Assembly: GCA_963530295.1 (NCBI GenBank)
Contig: CAUSCF010000001.1
Location: 1-64,000, forward strand
Source: JABCPE02 sp963530295
GTDB lineage: Bacteria; Bacteroidota; Bacteroidia; Flavobacteriales; Weeksellaceae
Reading direction: 5' to 3'
DNA: 64,000 nt
The notes under the pieces were generated by a model. That model saw only the letters and a program-made list of their open reading frames with translations, was not told the origin of the DNA and searched no databases. This document shows, piece by piece, positions 8,447 through 17,469 of this stretch. Position 1 is the first letter of the stretch, and every line of letters starts with the position of its first letter. Both the position numbers and the translations under genes were made by a program.

Positions 8447-8941
8447 ATGAATTTTTACCTAAAACACATTTCCACGCCCATCGGCAGGCTGTATGCCGTG
8501 GCTGATGAAGAGGGACTGCTTTCGCTGGATTTTGAAGATAGTAAATACACAGAGAAAAACATTAATTCTTTCAAAAACTGCATCCACGAGAGCAATTCTA
8601 TCTTGGATTTAGCCGAAAAAGAATTAAATCTTTATTTCAAAGGAAAACTGAAAAAATTCTCTGTTCCTGTAAAGTTTTCAGGAACAGAATTTCAGCAGAA
8701 AGCCTGGGAAGAACTGCTAAAAATCCCTTTCGGAGAGACCATTTCCTACCAAGAACAAGCTCAAAGGCTCGGCAGCCCAAAAGCTGTGAGAGCCGTAGCC
8801 AACGCCAACAGCAGGAACAAAATCTCCATCATCATTCCCTGCCATAGAGTCATCGGGAAGGACAAGAAACTGACAGGCTATGCTGGCGGACTGGACAAGA
8901 AGGAATTTTTGCTAAATTTAGAAAAACAAAACCAAATTTAA
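8447..8941 (+). CDS. ogt: Methylated-DNA-[protein]-cysteine S-methyltransferase
   Basis: A 164-residue suicide repair enzyme that takes O6-alkyl groups off guanine. The active-site motif IIPCHRVIG is present with acceptor Cys132. The DNA-binding helix region is PFGETISYQEQAQRLGSPKAVRAVANANSRN, whose RAVANAN holds the Arg finger. The N-terminal ~70 residues form the usual variable alpha/beta domain, and no Ada-type regulatory domain is fused. The gene ends in overlap with the convergent ABC permease gene (the stops share bases), leaving no room for a terminator. Confidence 0.93.
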   Translation: MNFYLKHISTPIGRLYAVADEEGLLSLDFEDSKYTEKNINSFKNCIHESNSILDLAEKELNLYFKGKLKKFSVPVKFSGTEFQQKAWEELLKIPFGETISYQEQAQRLGSPKAVRAVANANSRNKISIIIPCHRVIGKDKKLTGYAGGLDKKEFLLNLEKQNQI

Positions 8942-10197
8942 TTTTTCATCCACTTCCAAAGTTCTTTCAGGGTGACTTTATTTCCATACATCAGGATTCC
9001 CACTCGGTAGATTTTGGAAGCAATGAAAACCATTCCCAGTGTAGAAACCAGCAGAATCACTATGGACAGCACCAGCTCCCATACAGGAACATCAAACGGT
9101 ATTCTCGCCAGCATCGCAATCGGCGAAGTGAAAGGTATCATAGACAGCCAGAAACTCATTGGCCCGTCTGGATTGTTCATTATCGTGATACTGCCATAAA
9201 AACCAAGCATCATCGGTAAAATCGCAAACAATGTAAACTGCTGGGTCTCAGTCTCGTTATCCACCGCAGAGCCAATCGCCGCATACATCGCACTATAAAA
9301 CAAATATCCCAATAGGAAATAAATCACAAACACAAAGAGAATCAGCCCGTAATTTATCTGCGAAAGAGCCGATAAAACCATCTGCACTTCGGCTACACCA
9401 CTCACCATTCCTACATTAGACGAACCAAGTGTCATCACAGAAGCAAATATCATCACTACCCACACCCCGAACTGCACCAAAGCCACTCCTGTAACGCCCA
9501 AGATTTTCCCCATCATCAGCTCAAAAGGCTTCACCGAAGAAATCAGAATTTCCACCACTCTGTTGTTTTTCTCCTCCAAAACACTTCGCATCACACGGAT
9601 ACCATACATCATGATGAAAGTAAATACGCAGTACATCAGGAATATACTCAGTCCAGATTTCACGCCGACTAGGAAACTATCCTGTTTCTTTTCTTTCTCT
9701 AAAATATTGACTACATGAAGATTAACTCCCTTGTTCAAATCCTCTATCTGCGCAGTGCTGATTCCTAATGCATTGATTTTCTCTGCCTTGATGATTTCCG
9801 AAATATTTCCTGCAATATTTTTTCTCGCCTCGTTGCTAAGGTTTTTATTGGTCAAAACTTCTATGCTGTTTTCCAGCTCATGAATGTCTTTTTTAGGAAT
9901 AATCATGACGCCGTTCATTTCCTCCGTAGTTTCCAAAGCCTTTATCAAGGATTTCTCTGTTTCCTCCGAAGAAAAAATATAACGGATATTTTCATCTGAT
10001 TTCAGCTTGTCTTTGAACAGACCGCTTTTGTCTATGACACTTATCTGCATCTGCGTTTCATTCGCCTGAAACATCAGAGAAACCACACCTCCAAAAACAA
10101 TAATCAGAAGCGGCGTAAGGAGGGTAAGAATGATAAAAGATTTCTTTTTTACTTGGGTAAAAAACTCTCTTTTAGCGATTAGGATTATATTTTTCAT
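8938..10197 (-). CDS. ABC-2 type exporter permease (NatB-like)
   Basis: A 419-residue membrane protein. One helix lies at about residues 20-42, a large extracytoplasmic domain spans roughly 45-175 (with EEMNGVMIIPKKDI), and about five to six helices fill the C-terminal half. This matches the NatB/YhaP group of ABC-2 permeases that export Na+ or small molecules. The conserved EEKNNRVVEILISSVKP segment, found before the second helix in this family, is present. It follows its ATPase gene by 18 nt on the same strand. Substrate cannot be read from the sequence. Confidence 0.88.
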   Translation of the reverse strand: MKNIILIAKREFFTQVKKKSFIILTLLTPLLIIVFGGVVSLMFQANETQMQISVIDKSGLFKDKLKSDENIRYIFSSEETEKSLIKALETTEEMNGVMIIPKKDIHELENSIEVLTNKNLSNEARKNIAGNISEIIKAEKINALGISTAQIEDLNKGVNLHVVNILEKEKKQDSFLVGVKSGLSIFLMYCVFTFIMMYGIRVMRSVLEEKNNRVVEILISSVKPFELMMGKILGVTGVALVQFGVWVVMIFASVMTLGSSNVGMVSGVAEVQMVLSALSQINYGLILFVFVIYFLLGYLFYSAMYAAIGSAVDNETETQQFTLFAILPMMLGFYGSITIMNNPDGPMSFWLSMIPFTSPIAMLARIPFDVPVWELVLSIVILLVSTLGMVFIASKIYRVGILMYGNKVTLKELWKWMKN

Positions 10198-10215
10198 TTG
10201 TTTTTCGGTATTAGT

Positions 10216-11124
10216 TTATATTCCTTTTACTGCGGCGATGAACACCTCGTTCATCGTTGGGATTTTTTCCTTAAATTCTACGATTTTCCCAATATTTAGA
10301 AGCTCTTGGAGGAGTTCTCTCTGGCTCATGCTGTTTTTTATTTCAAAACGAATAAGATTTTCATTCAGTTTTTCATTAAAAAGTTCATTTTTAGTTTTAA
10401 ATGAATTAAATGCATCCAGACTCGCCTCCGAAAGGGTAATTTCAAACAAATTCTGCTTAAATTTCTCTTTCACTTCCGAAATTCTGCCATCCAAAACCTT
10501 TCGTGACTGATGAACCAAAACCACAGAATCACAGAGTTCCTCCACGCTTTCCATTCGGTGGGTGGAGAGAATGATGGTTGTCCCTTGGGCTTTTAAATCC
10601 AAAATCTGGTCTTTTATGAGGTTGGCATTCATAGGGTCAAATCCAGAAAACGGCTCATCTAAGATCAGCAGTTTCGGGCGGTGCAGCACTGTCACTACGA
10701 ATTGTATTTTCTGCGCCATTCCTTTGGACAGCTCGGAGAGTTTTTTCTTCCACCACTGGTCTATTTCCAGTTTTTCAAACCAATGTTTAGACTCTGCAAG
10801 TATATCATTTTTAGACATTCCTTTCAGCTCACCGAAATACATCAGCTGATCGCCTATCGTCATATTTTTATACAGACCTCTCTCCTCTGGCATGTATCCC
10901 ACTTCACGAATATGACTGATTTCCAAAGGTTTATCATTAATGAATATTTCGCCGCTGTCTGGCTTGGTAATCTGATTGATAATTCTGATGAACGAAGTTT
11001 TCCCTGCACCATTAGGGCCGAGAAGCCCATAAATACTGCCTTGTGGAACTTCTATGCTAAAATCCTGCAAGGCTATTTTTTTGCCCGCATCGTAGGTTTT
11101 AGTGATGTTTTTTGCTTTCAACAT
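10216..11124 (-). CDS. ABC exporter ATP-binding protein (NatA-like)
   Basis: A 302-residue ATPase. Walker A is GPNGAGKT (residues 36-43), the signature is LSKGMAQK (132-139) and Walker B is LLILDEP (152-158). The D-loop and H-loop (LSTHRMESVEELCD) are present. The Q-loop region reads GYMPEERGLY, typical of NatA-like and YhaQ-like ATPases. A C-terminal DUF4162-like region ends the protein. It pairs with the downstream permease as a two-gene exporter. No clear -7 box was found upstream. Confidence 0.92.
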   Translation of the reverse strand: MLKAKNITKTYDAGKKIALQDFSIEVPQGSIYGLLGPNGAGKTSFIRIINQITKPDSGEIFINDKPLEISHIREVGYMPEERGLYKNMTIGDQLMYFGELKGMSKNDILAESKHWFEKLEIDQWWKKKLSELSKGMAQKIQFVVTVLHRPKLLILDEPFSGFDPMNANLIKDQILDLKAQGTTIILSTHRMESVEELCDSVVLVHQSRKVLDGRISEVKEKFKQNLFEITLSEASLDAFNSFKTKNELFNEKLNENLIRFEIKNSMSQRELLQELLNIGKIVEFKEKIPTMNEVFIAAVKGI

Positions 11125-11237
11125 TGGTTTTGATTTTCTGAATTAGTATTCTTTTTTTCGTTTTGTTACAAAATAAACAAATATTTTTCTAAATATTATA
11201 AACTTATTAATGCTTAAATTTGAGAAAATTTTTTGAA

Positions 11238-12187
11238 ATGAAAAAAAAATTAGCTTTCGGAGAAAAAACTACAACTATTATGGTGTTTATCTAAAACAAA
11301 AATTCAATGGGCAGAAAGTCTATAAAGTCATTGTAGATGCTGGTTTTACCTGTCCCAATCGTGACGGCTCGAAGGGATTTGGTGGCTGTTCCTACTGCAA
11401 TGTGGAGTCCTTCACGCCTGTTCCAAAGGATTTGGAAAACTTCCGAGAGCAACTGAACCACGGAATGAAAAACGCCATAGAAAGCTATAAAGCCGAGAAA
11501 TTCATCATTTATTTTCAGCCAAATTCTAATACTTACGCCTCTGTTAATGAACTAAAAATGCTGTACGATGAAGCCCTGAAAATCAACACTGAAAACATCG
11601 TAGGGCTGTCCGTGGGAACACGCCCAGACTGCATAGACAACGAGAAAATAAAACTTCTGGAAAGCTACTGCGAGCGTGGTCTGGAAGTGGATTTGGAACT
11701 GGGAATAGAATCCATCCATAATTCTACTCTTGCAGAAATCAACCGCGGATGCACGCACCAAGATTTCGAAAAAGCAATGGAACTGCTGAAAAACACACCA
11801 CTGAATGTCTGCGTTCATTGTATTTTAGGACTGCCGAACGAGTCGCGGGAAATGATTTTGCAATATGCCGAGGAAATCAATAAATATCCACAAATAAAAT
11901 TCGTGAAATTTCATAATCTGCACATTGTCAAAGGCTCTATAATGGGCGTAAAATACAAAAGAGAACCTTTCAAGCTTTTCACATTGGAAGAATACATCGA
12001 TTTACTCTGCGAACTGCTTCCGCTGCTTCGCCCTGATATCGTGATACAAAGACTTTTCGCTGTGTCTGATACCGAAATGCTCATCGCACCCAAATGGGGA
12101 CTAAAGAAAAACCAAATACAAAGCCTCATAGAAAAAGAATTGGAGAAAAGAGGCGTCGTGCAGGGAACTTTGTTTCAACAAGTTTAA
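11238..12187 (+). CDS. TIGR01212-family radical SAM protein with frame break near the start
   Basis: The frame open to 12187 encodes the radical SAM cluster C-x11-C-x2-C (CPNRDGSKGFGGCSYC), then DLELGIESIHNSTLAEINRG and CVHCILGLPNESREM, matching the YhcC/TIGR01212 family. This frame has no ATG before the cluster. The only good ATG (11238) is in another frame and is followed by nine A bases at 11241-11249. That frame reads MKKKLAFGEK and then stops. One extra A in the run would give MKKKISFRRKNYNYYGVYLKQKF, a normal N terminus. A sequencing error, a real mutation or RNA polymerase slippage on the A9 run are all possible. A GTG at 11402 would cut off the cluster and is not credible. Confidence 0.75.
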
Positions 12188-12247
12188 TCCTATTCGCTAG
12201 AGATAATGGGTCTTATTTTCATATTTTTATTCATTATTATTAAACCT

Positions 12248-12616
12248 TTATGCATTTCTATAAGTGTTTGTAATCGCTCTATCTACGAGCCAATAAAGTC
12301 CTATATAGAATAAAATACTGACAAGAAGCGCCACGAAAGCAATTATAGAAATTGTAAATTCCGTTGTTCTCTTTTTAATTCTCTTCCGCATAGTATTCTG
12401 ATACATAAAATTGATTCTTATATGCGTGATAATCTGATAGATAAAAAACAAAGGAAACAATACATAAGCCGTGATAAAAATTCCTCCACAAATAATTTCC
12501 ACCAAAGTTGAATTATAAAAACTAGAATAAAAAAGATTGGTAACCACTATAATTGGCGCAAGGATAACGCACAGCAAACACCAAATACTAAAGTATAGTG
12601 AGTAATTTCTTCTCAT
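12248..12616 (-). CDS. Small membrane protein of unknown function
   Basis: A 122-residue protein with three hydrophobic helices: residues about 8-28, 37-63 (IICGGIFITAYVLFPLFFIYQII) and 89-112. A basic cytoplasmic loop (RKRIKKRT) sits before the last helix. I do not recognise the family. A perfect -7 box at 12638-12645, 22 nt before the ATG, supports it as a real single-gene unit. Confidence 0.6.
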   Translation of the reverse strand: MRRNYSLYFSIWCLLCVILAPIIVVTNLFYSSFYNSTLVEIICGGIFITAYVLFPLFFIYQIITHIRINFMYQNTMRKRIKKRTTEFTISIIAFVALLVSILFYIGLYWLVDRAITNTYRNA

Positions 12617-12637
12617 TTTGGTAATTTTATAATACTA

Positions 12638-12645
12638 CAAATATA
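12638..12645 (-). promoter_or_regulatory. -7 box for the small membrane protein
   Basis: The minus strand reads TATATTTG (TAnnTTTG), 22 nt upstream of the ATG at 12616. Confidence 0.45.
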
Positions 12646-12677
12646 GTGATTAGTAAGAACTTTTTTAGCAAAAACAA

Positions 12678-12704
12678 AAATCCCACTTCAAAAGAGTGGG
12701 ATTT
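12678..12704 (-). terminator. Terminator of the rpoBC-DUF3467 unit
   Basis: A perfect 10-bp stem (AAATCCCACT / AGTGGGATTT) with a 7-nt loop, followed on the minus strand by a T-rich run. It lies 26 nt after the DUF3467 stop. Confidence 0.85.
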
Positions 12705-12730
12705 ATTGTTAATTTTTATGCTTACAAATC

Positions 12731-13036
12731 TTAAGCCTGAGCGTTGTTTCCTCCTAATACGAAAGGCTCAACTTCTTTGATTTCTCCAAACTGTTGTTCG
12801 TAGCTTTGGATATTTTGCTGAAGAGCTGCAAGAACTCTCTTTGCGTGAAGAGGAGCTAAGATAACTCTACTTCTTACCTGAGCCTGCTGAACTCCTGGCA
12901 TGATTTGAATAAAATCTAAAACGAATTCTGATGGAGAGTGGTTTACTAATGCCAAGTTAGCATATGCACCAGCTGCTACCATTTCGTTTAATTGAATGTT
13001 AATGTTGTTTGGGTCTTGGTTTTGATTATTGTCCAT
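12731..13036 (-). CDS. DUF3467 domain-containing protein
   Basis: A 101-residue soluble protein in the DUF3467 family (core YANLALVNHSPSEFVLDFIQ, then ILAPLHAKRVLAALQQNI). The function is unknown. In Bacteroidota this gene commonly follows rpoC, as here (96-nt gap, same strand), and a strong terminator follows it. Constant linkage to RNA polymerase genes suggests a role near transcription, but that is inference. The N terminus is Asn/Gln-rich and likely disordered. Confidence 0.9.
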   Translation of the reverse strand: MDNNQNQDPNNINIQLNEMVAAGAYANLALVNHSPSEFVLDFIQIMPGVQQAQVRSRVILAPLHAKRVLAALQQNIQSYEQQFGEIKEVEPFVLGGNNAQA

Positions 13037-13132
13037 TTTTATTTTATTTTTTATTGGTTAATACTATATTAAAATTCGAGGTGTGAAGATATTAAATTTA
13101 TTTCAAACCTCAAATTTTAATTTTGCTTATTT

Positions 13133-16100
13133 TTATTTAATATCTTCAAACTCTCTATTAGAACCTACGATGATGTTCTGGTAGTCTTTCAGACCTGTAC
13201 CCGCAGGGATTCTGTGTCCTACGATTACATTTTCTTTCAGACCGTTCAGCTCATCTACTTTACCAGAAACAGCCGCTTCGTTTAGTACTTTGGTAGTTTC
13301 TTGGAATGATGCCGCAGACATAAATGATTTCGTCTGAAGAGCCGCTCTCGTAATACCCTGAAGCACTGGATTTGCAGTCGCTGTAAGTGCTTCTCTCACT
13401 TGTACCAATTGTAAATCTTCTCTCTTCAGTTTAGAGTTTTCATCTCTCAGCTCTCTAGCTGTAATCATCTGTCCTGGTTTCAATTCTTTAGAATCTCCTG
13501 CATCTACCACTACCTTCAATCCGAATACTCTGTCGTTTTCTTCGATGAAATCTAGTTTGTGCTCAAGGCTTCCTTCCAAGAACTGAGTATCTCCTGCATC
13601 TACGATTTCCACTTTTGTCATCATCTGTCTTACGATGATTTCAAAGTGTTTGTCATCGATTTTCACCCCTTGAAGGCGGTATACCTCTTGGATTTCGTTC
13701 ACGATGTATTCCTGAACCGCAGTAGGCCCTTTGATTGCTAAGATATCGTCTGGCGTGATTGCTCCATCAGAAAGCGGATCTCCTGCTCTCACGAAGTCAT
13801 TTTCCTGAACGATAATCTGGCTAGAAAGTTTCACTAGATATTTTCTAATTTCTCCTATTCTAGACTCTACGATAAGTTCTCTGTTACCACGCTTGATTTT
13901 TCCATAAGATACCACTCCATCTATCTCTGTTACCACAGCTGGGTTAGAAGGGTTTCTCGCTTCGAACAATTCGGTAACTCTCGGTAGACCTCCGGTGATA
14001 TCCCCTGCTTTTGCAGATTTTCTAGGGATTTTTATCAAGATTTTACCAGCTTTGATTTTTTCTCCGTCATTTACCATCAAGTGAGCTCCTACTGGCAAAT
14101 TGTAAGCTTTTTGCTCTACACCTTTAGAATCTACCACTCTCAATGTAGGAACGGCTTTTTTGTCTCTTGATTCAGAAATTACTTTCTCCTCGAAACCAGT
14201 CTGCTCGTCTATTTCCAATTGGAAAGTTCTACCTTGGATGATATCTTCGTATTCTATCTTACCTGTAGTTTCCGCGATGATAACGGCGTTATATGGATCC
14301 CATTTACAGATAAGGTCTCCTTTTTTCACTTTATCACCTGGCTTCACAGAAAGAACCGCACCATAAGGGATGTTTGCCACCATGATAGGCGTTCTTGCTT
14401 CATTATCAGCCACTAAACGGAATTCCGTAGAACGAGATACAACCACTTCGGTTTTGTTTCCGTTTTCATCTTCTGATGTGATGGTTCTTACCTCATCCAT
14501 TTCTACGATACCATCTCTTCTTGCTGTGATGGAAGGATTTACAGAGACATTCCCCGCAGTACCCCCTTGGTGGAAGGTTCTCAGTGTCAGCTGTGTACCT
14601 GGTTCCCCGATAGACTGCGCTGCGATAACTCCCACAGCTTCACCCATGTGAATCATCTTACCAGTTGCCAAGTTTCTACCATAACATCTCGCACAGATAC
14701 CTTTTTTAGCCTCACAGCTTAGTGGAGAACGAACTTCTACCGTCTCGATTCCAGCATCTTCTATTTTCTTCGCTAAAGCTTCGCTGATAATCTGGTCTGC
14801 AGCTATAATAAGTTCATCCGTTTCTGGATCATATACATCATGAAGAGAAACTCTACCCAAAATTCTTTCAGAAAGTCTTTCTACGATTTCGTCATTTTTC
14901 TTCAATGGAGAAACTTCTACCCCTCTCAGCGTACCACAGTCATCTTCCGTAATAATCACATCCTGAGCCACATCCACAAGTCTTCTTGTCAAATATCCTG
15001 CATCGGCTGTCTTAAGCGCCGTATCCGCAAGACCTTTTCTCGCCCCGTGGGTAGAGATGAAGTATTCTAGGATAGAAAGACCTTCTTTAAAGTTGGCTAC
15101 AATCGGATTTTCAATGATTTCCGCTCCTGTAGAACCAGCTTTTTGAGGTTTTGCCATCAAACCACGCATACCAGAGAGCTGACGAATCTGTTCTTTAGAT
15201 CCCCTCGCTCCAGAGTCTAGCATCATATAAACAGAGTTAAATCCACCTTGGTCGGTTTTCATTCTGCTCATAATCATCTCTGTAAGACCTGCATTGGTAT
15301 TTGTCCAAACATCGATAACTTGGTTATAACGCTCTGTATCCGTGATAAGCCCCATGTTATAGTTGTCCTTGATGCCATCCACAGTTTCCACCGCCTGAGC
15401 TATCATTTGTTTTTTCTCCTCTGGAACTACGATATCAGCCAAGCTAAATGAAAGTCCTCCTTTGAAGGCGTTCATATAACCAAGGTTTTTCATATCGTCC
15501 AAGAATTTCACCGTAGTAGGGAAATCTGTCTCCGCAAGGATAGTACCGATGACATCTCTCAGCGATTTTTTAGTCAATAATGTATCTATATACCCTACCT
15601 CTTTCGGTACAATTTGGTTAAACAAAATTCTACCTACTGTAGTTGGGATAAGTTTCGTTACAAGTTCTCCGTTTTCTTTCAAAGTCAAACGGCATTTTAC
15701 TTTCGCATTCAGTGATGCTTTTCCTTCTGCATAGGCTATTTCTGCCTCTTCTGGAGAGTAGAATACCAGACCTTCACCTTTCACTTTGTAATCATCGGTA
15801 GAGTGAGCTTCTTTCGTCATGAAATAAAGCCCCAATACCATGTCCTGAGAAGGGACAGTGATAGGCGAACCATTCGCTGGGTTCAAGATATTCTGAGAAC
15901 CAAGCATCAATAATTGTGCTTCCAAGATAGCCTCTGGACCGAGTGGTAAGTGAACCGCCATCTGGTCACCATCGAAATCGGCGTTGAAGGCTGTCGTTAC
16001 CAATGGGTGAAGCTGGATAGCTTTCCCCTCAATCATCTTAGGTTGGAATGCCTGAATACCAAGTCTGTGAAGCGTAGGCGCACGGTTCAGAAGAACTGGG

Positions 16101-17398
16101 TGTCCTTTCATCACATTCTCTAAAATATCATATACAACAGGTTCTTTTCTGTCGATAATTCTCTTCGCAGATTTTACCGTTTTTACGATTCCTCTTTCTA
16201 TCAATTTCCTGATAATGAATGGCTTATAAAGCTCTGCTGCCATATCCTTAGGGATACCGCACTCATGAAGCTGAAGCTCTGGCCCTACGACGATAACCGA
16301 ACGCGCAGAGTAGTCCACCCTCTTACCTAACAAGTTCTGACGGAAACGCCCTTGTTTTCCTTTCAATGAATCAGAAAGTGATTTCAGTGGTCTGTTTGAT
16401 TCAGATTTTACAGCTGAAGATTTTCTTGTATTATCAAACAATGAATCTACCGCCTCCTGAAGCATACGCTTCTCGTTTCTCAAGATAACCTCTGGAGCTT
16501 TGATTTCCATCAATCTCTTCAAACGGTTATTTCTGATGATTACTCTTCGGTAAAGGTCATTCAAATCCGAAGTAGCGAAACGACCACCATCAAGCGGAAC
16601 TAGAGGTCTAAGCTCTGGTGGCGTAACAGGAAGCACACGCATCACCATCCACTCTGGGCGGTTAATCATTCTCGTGTTTGCTCCTCTCAATGCTTCCACC
16701 ACAGAAAGCCTTTTCAGCGCCTCTGTTCTTCTTTGTTTAGAAGTTTCGTTATGAGCCTTGTGTCTCAAATCATAAGAAAGCTCATCAAGGTCTATTCTCT
16801 TCAATAGATCTTCGATAGCTTCAGCCCCCATTTTTGCAATGAATTTATTTGGGTCTGAATCATCAAGATACTGGTTTTCAGCAGGAATAGAATCTAATAC
16901 ATCTAGATATTCTTCCTCTGTAAGGAATTCCATTTCATCAAAGTCAGAACCATCTGCTTTTTTCGCAATCCCCTGCTGGATAACTACATATCTTTCGTAA
17001 TAGATAATCATATCCAACTTCTTAGAAGGCAATCCAAGAAGATATCCTATTTTGTTCGGAAGGGAACGGAAATACCAGATGTGCGCGATAGGAACCACCA
17101 AGTTGATGTGTCCTATACGCTCTCTTCGTACTTTTTTCTCGGTAACTTCTACCCCGCATCGGTCGCAGACTATACCTTTATATCTTATTCTCTTATACTT
17201 ACCACAAGCACATTCATAGTCCTTTACAGGTCCAAAGATTTTCTCACAAAACAGACCATCTCTCTCTGGTTTGTGCGTTCTATAGTTGATAGTTTCAGGC
17301 TTTAGAACCTCTCCTTTGGATTCTTGGAGAATAGATTCTGGTGATGCTAAACCTATCGTGATTTTGCTAAATCTACTTGTTTTATTTTTATTTGACAT
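13133..17398 (-). CDS. rpoC: DNA-directed RNA polymerase subunit beta'
   Basis: A 1421-residue catalytic subunit, normal for Bacteroidota. The N-terminal zinc site is CACGKYKRIRYKGIVCDRCG, and the active-site loop NADFDGDQM (from residue 472) carries the three Mg-binding Asp residues D474, D476 and D478. The second zinc site C-x..-C-x6-C-x2-C (CEAKKGICARC) and the trigger-loop area (GEPGTQLTLRTFHQGGTAG) are present. The C-terminal GGLPRVTELFEAR is intact. It follows rpoB by 71 nt and is cotranscribed with it. Confidence 0.99.
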   Translation of the reverse strand: MSNKNKTSRFSKITIGLASPESILQESKGEVLKPETINYRTHKPERDGLFCEKIFGPVKDYECACGKYKRIRYKGIVCDRCGVEVTEKKVRRERIGHINLVVPIAHIWYFRSLPNKIGYLLGLPSKKLDMIIYYERYVVIQQGIAKKADGSDFDEMEFLTEEEYLDVLDSIPAENQYLDDSDPNKFIAKMGAEAIEDLLKRIDLDELSYDLRHKAHNETSKQRRTEALKRLSVVEALRGANTRMINRPEWMVMRVLPVTPPELRPLVPLDGGRFATSDLNDLYRRVIIRNNRLKRLMEIKAPEVILRNEKRMLQEAVDSLFDNTRKSSAVKSESNRPLKSLSDSLKGKQGRFRQNLLGKRVDYSARSVIVVGPELQLHECGIPKDMAAELYKPFIIRKLIERGIVKTVKSAKRIIDRKEPVVYDILENVMKGHPVLLNRAPTLHRLGIQAFQPKMIEGKAIQLHPLVTTAFNADFDGDQMAVHLPLGPEAILEAQLLMLGSQNILNPANGSPITVPSQDMVLGLYFMTKEAHSTDDYKVKGEGLVFYSPEEAEIAYAEGKASLNAKVKCRLTLKENGELVTKLIPTTVGRILFNQIVPKEVGYIDTLLTKKSLRDVIGTILAETDFPTTVKFLDDMKNLGYMNAFKGGLSFSLADIVVPEEKKQMIAQAVETVDGIKDNYNMGLITDTERYNQVIDVWTNTNAGLTEMIMSRMKTDQGGFNSVYMMLDSGARGSKEQIRQLSGMRGLMAKPQKAGSTGAEIIENPIVANFKEGLSILEYFISTHGARKGLADTALKTADAGYLTRRLVDVAQDVIITEDDCGTLRGVEVSPLKKNDEIVERLSERILGRVSLHDVYDPETDELIIAADQIISEALAKKIEDAGIETVEVRSPLSCEAKKGICARCYGRNLATGKMIHMGEAVGVIAAQSIGEPGTQLTLRTFHQGGTAGNVSVNPSITARRDGIVEMDEVRTITSEDENGNKTEVVVSRSTEFRLVADNEARTPIMVANIPYGAVLSVKPGDKVKKGDLICKWDPYNAVIIAETTGKIEYEDIIQGRTFQLEIDEQTGFEEKVISESRDKKAVPTLRVVDSKGVEQKAYNLPVGAHLMVNDGEKIKAGKILIKIPRKSAKAGDITGGLPRVTELFEARNPSNPAVVTEIDGVVSYGKIKRGNRELIVESRIGEIRKYLVKLSSQIIVQENDFVRAGDPLSDGAITPDDILAIKGPTAVQEYIVNEIQEVYRLQGVKIDDKHFEIIVRQMMTKVEIVDAGDTQFLEGSLEHKLDFIEENDRVFGLKVVVDAGDSKELKPGQMITARELRDENSKLKREDLQLVQVREALTATANPVLQGITRAALQTKSFMSAASFQETTKVLNEAAVSGKVDELNGLKENVIVGHRIPAGTGLKDYQNIIVGSNREFEDIK

Positions 17399-17469
17399 TT
17401 TTATTTTTTTTAGATTAAAAGAACTTTAAGCCATAATACAATCTGAGTTTCTGTATCTCATTTTGTCTA

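Noticed and set aside
11402..11404. GTG at 11402 as the radical SAM start
   Set aside because: It would remove the Fe-S cluster motif, which lies in frame just upstream.
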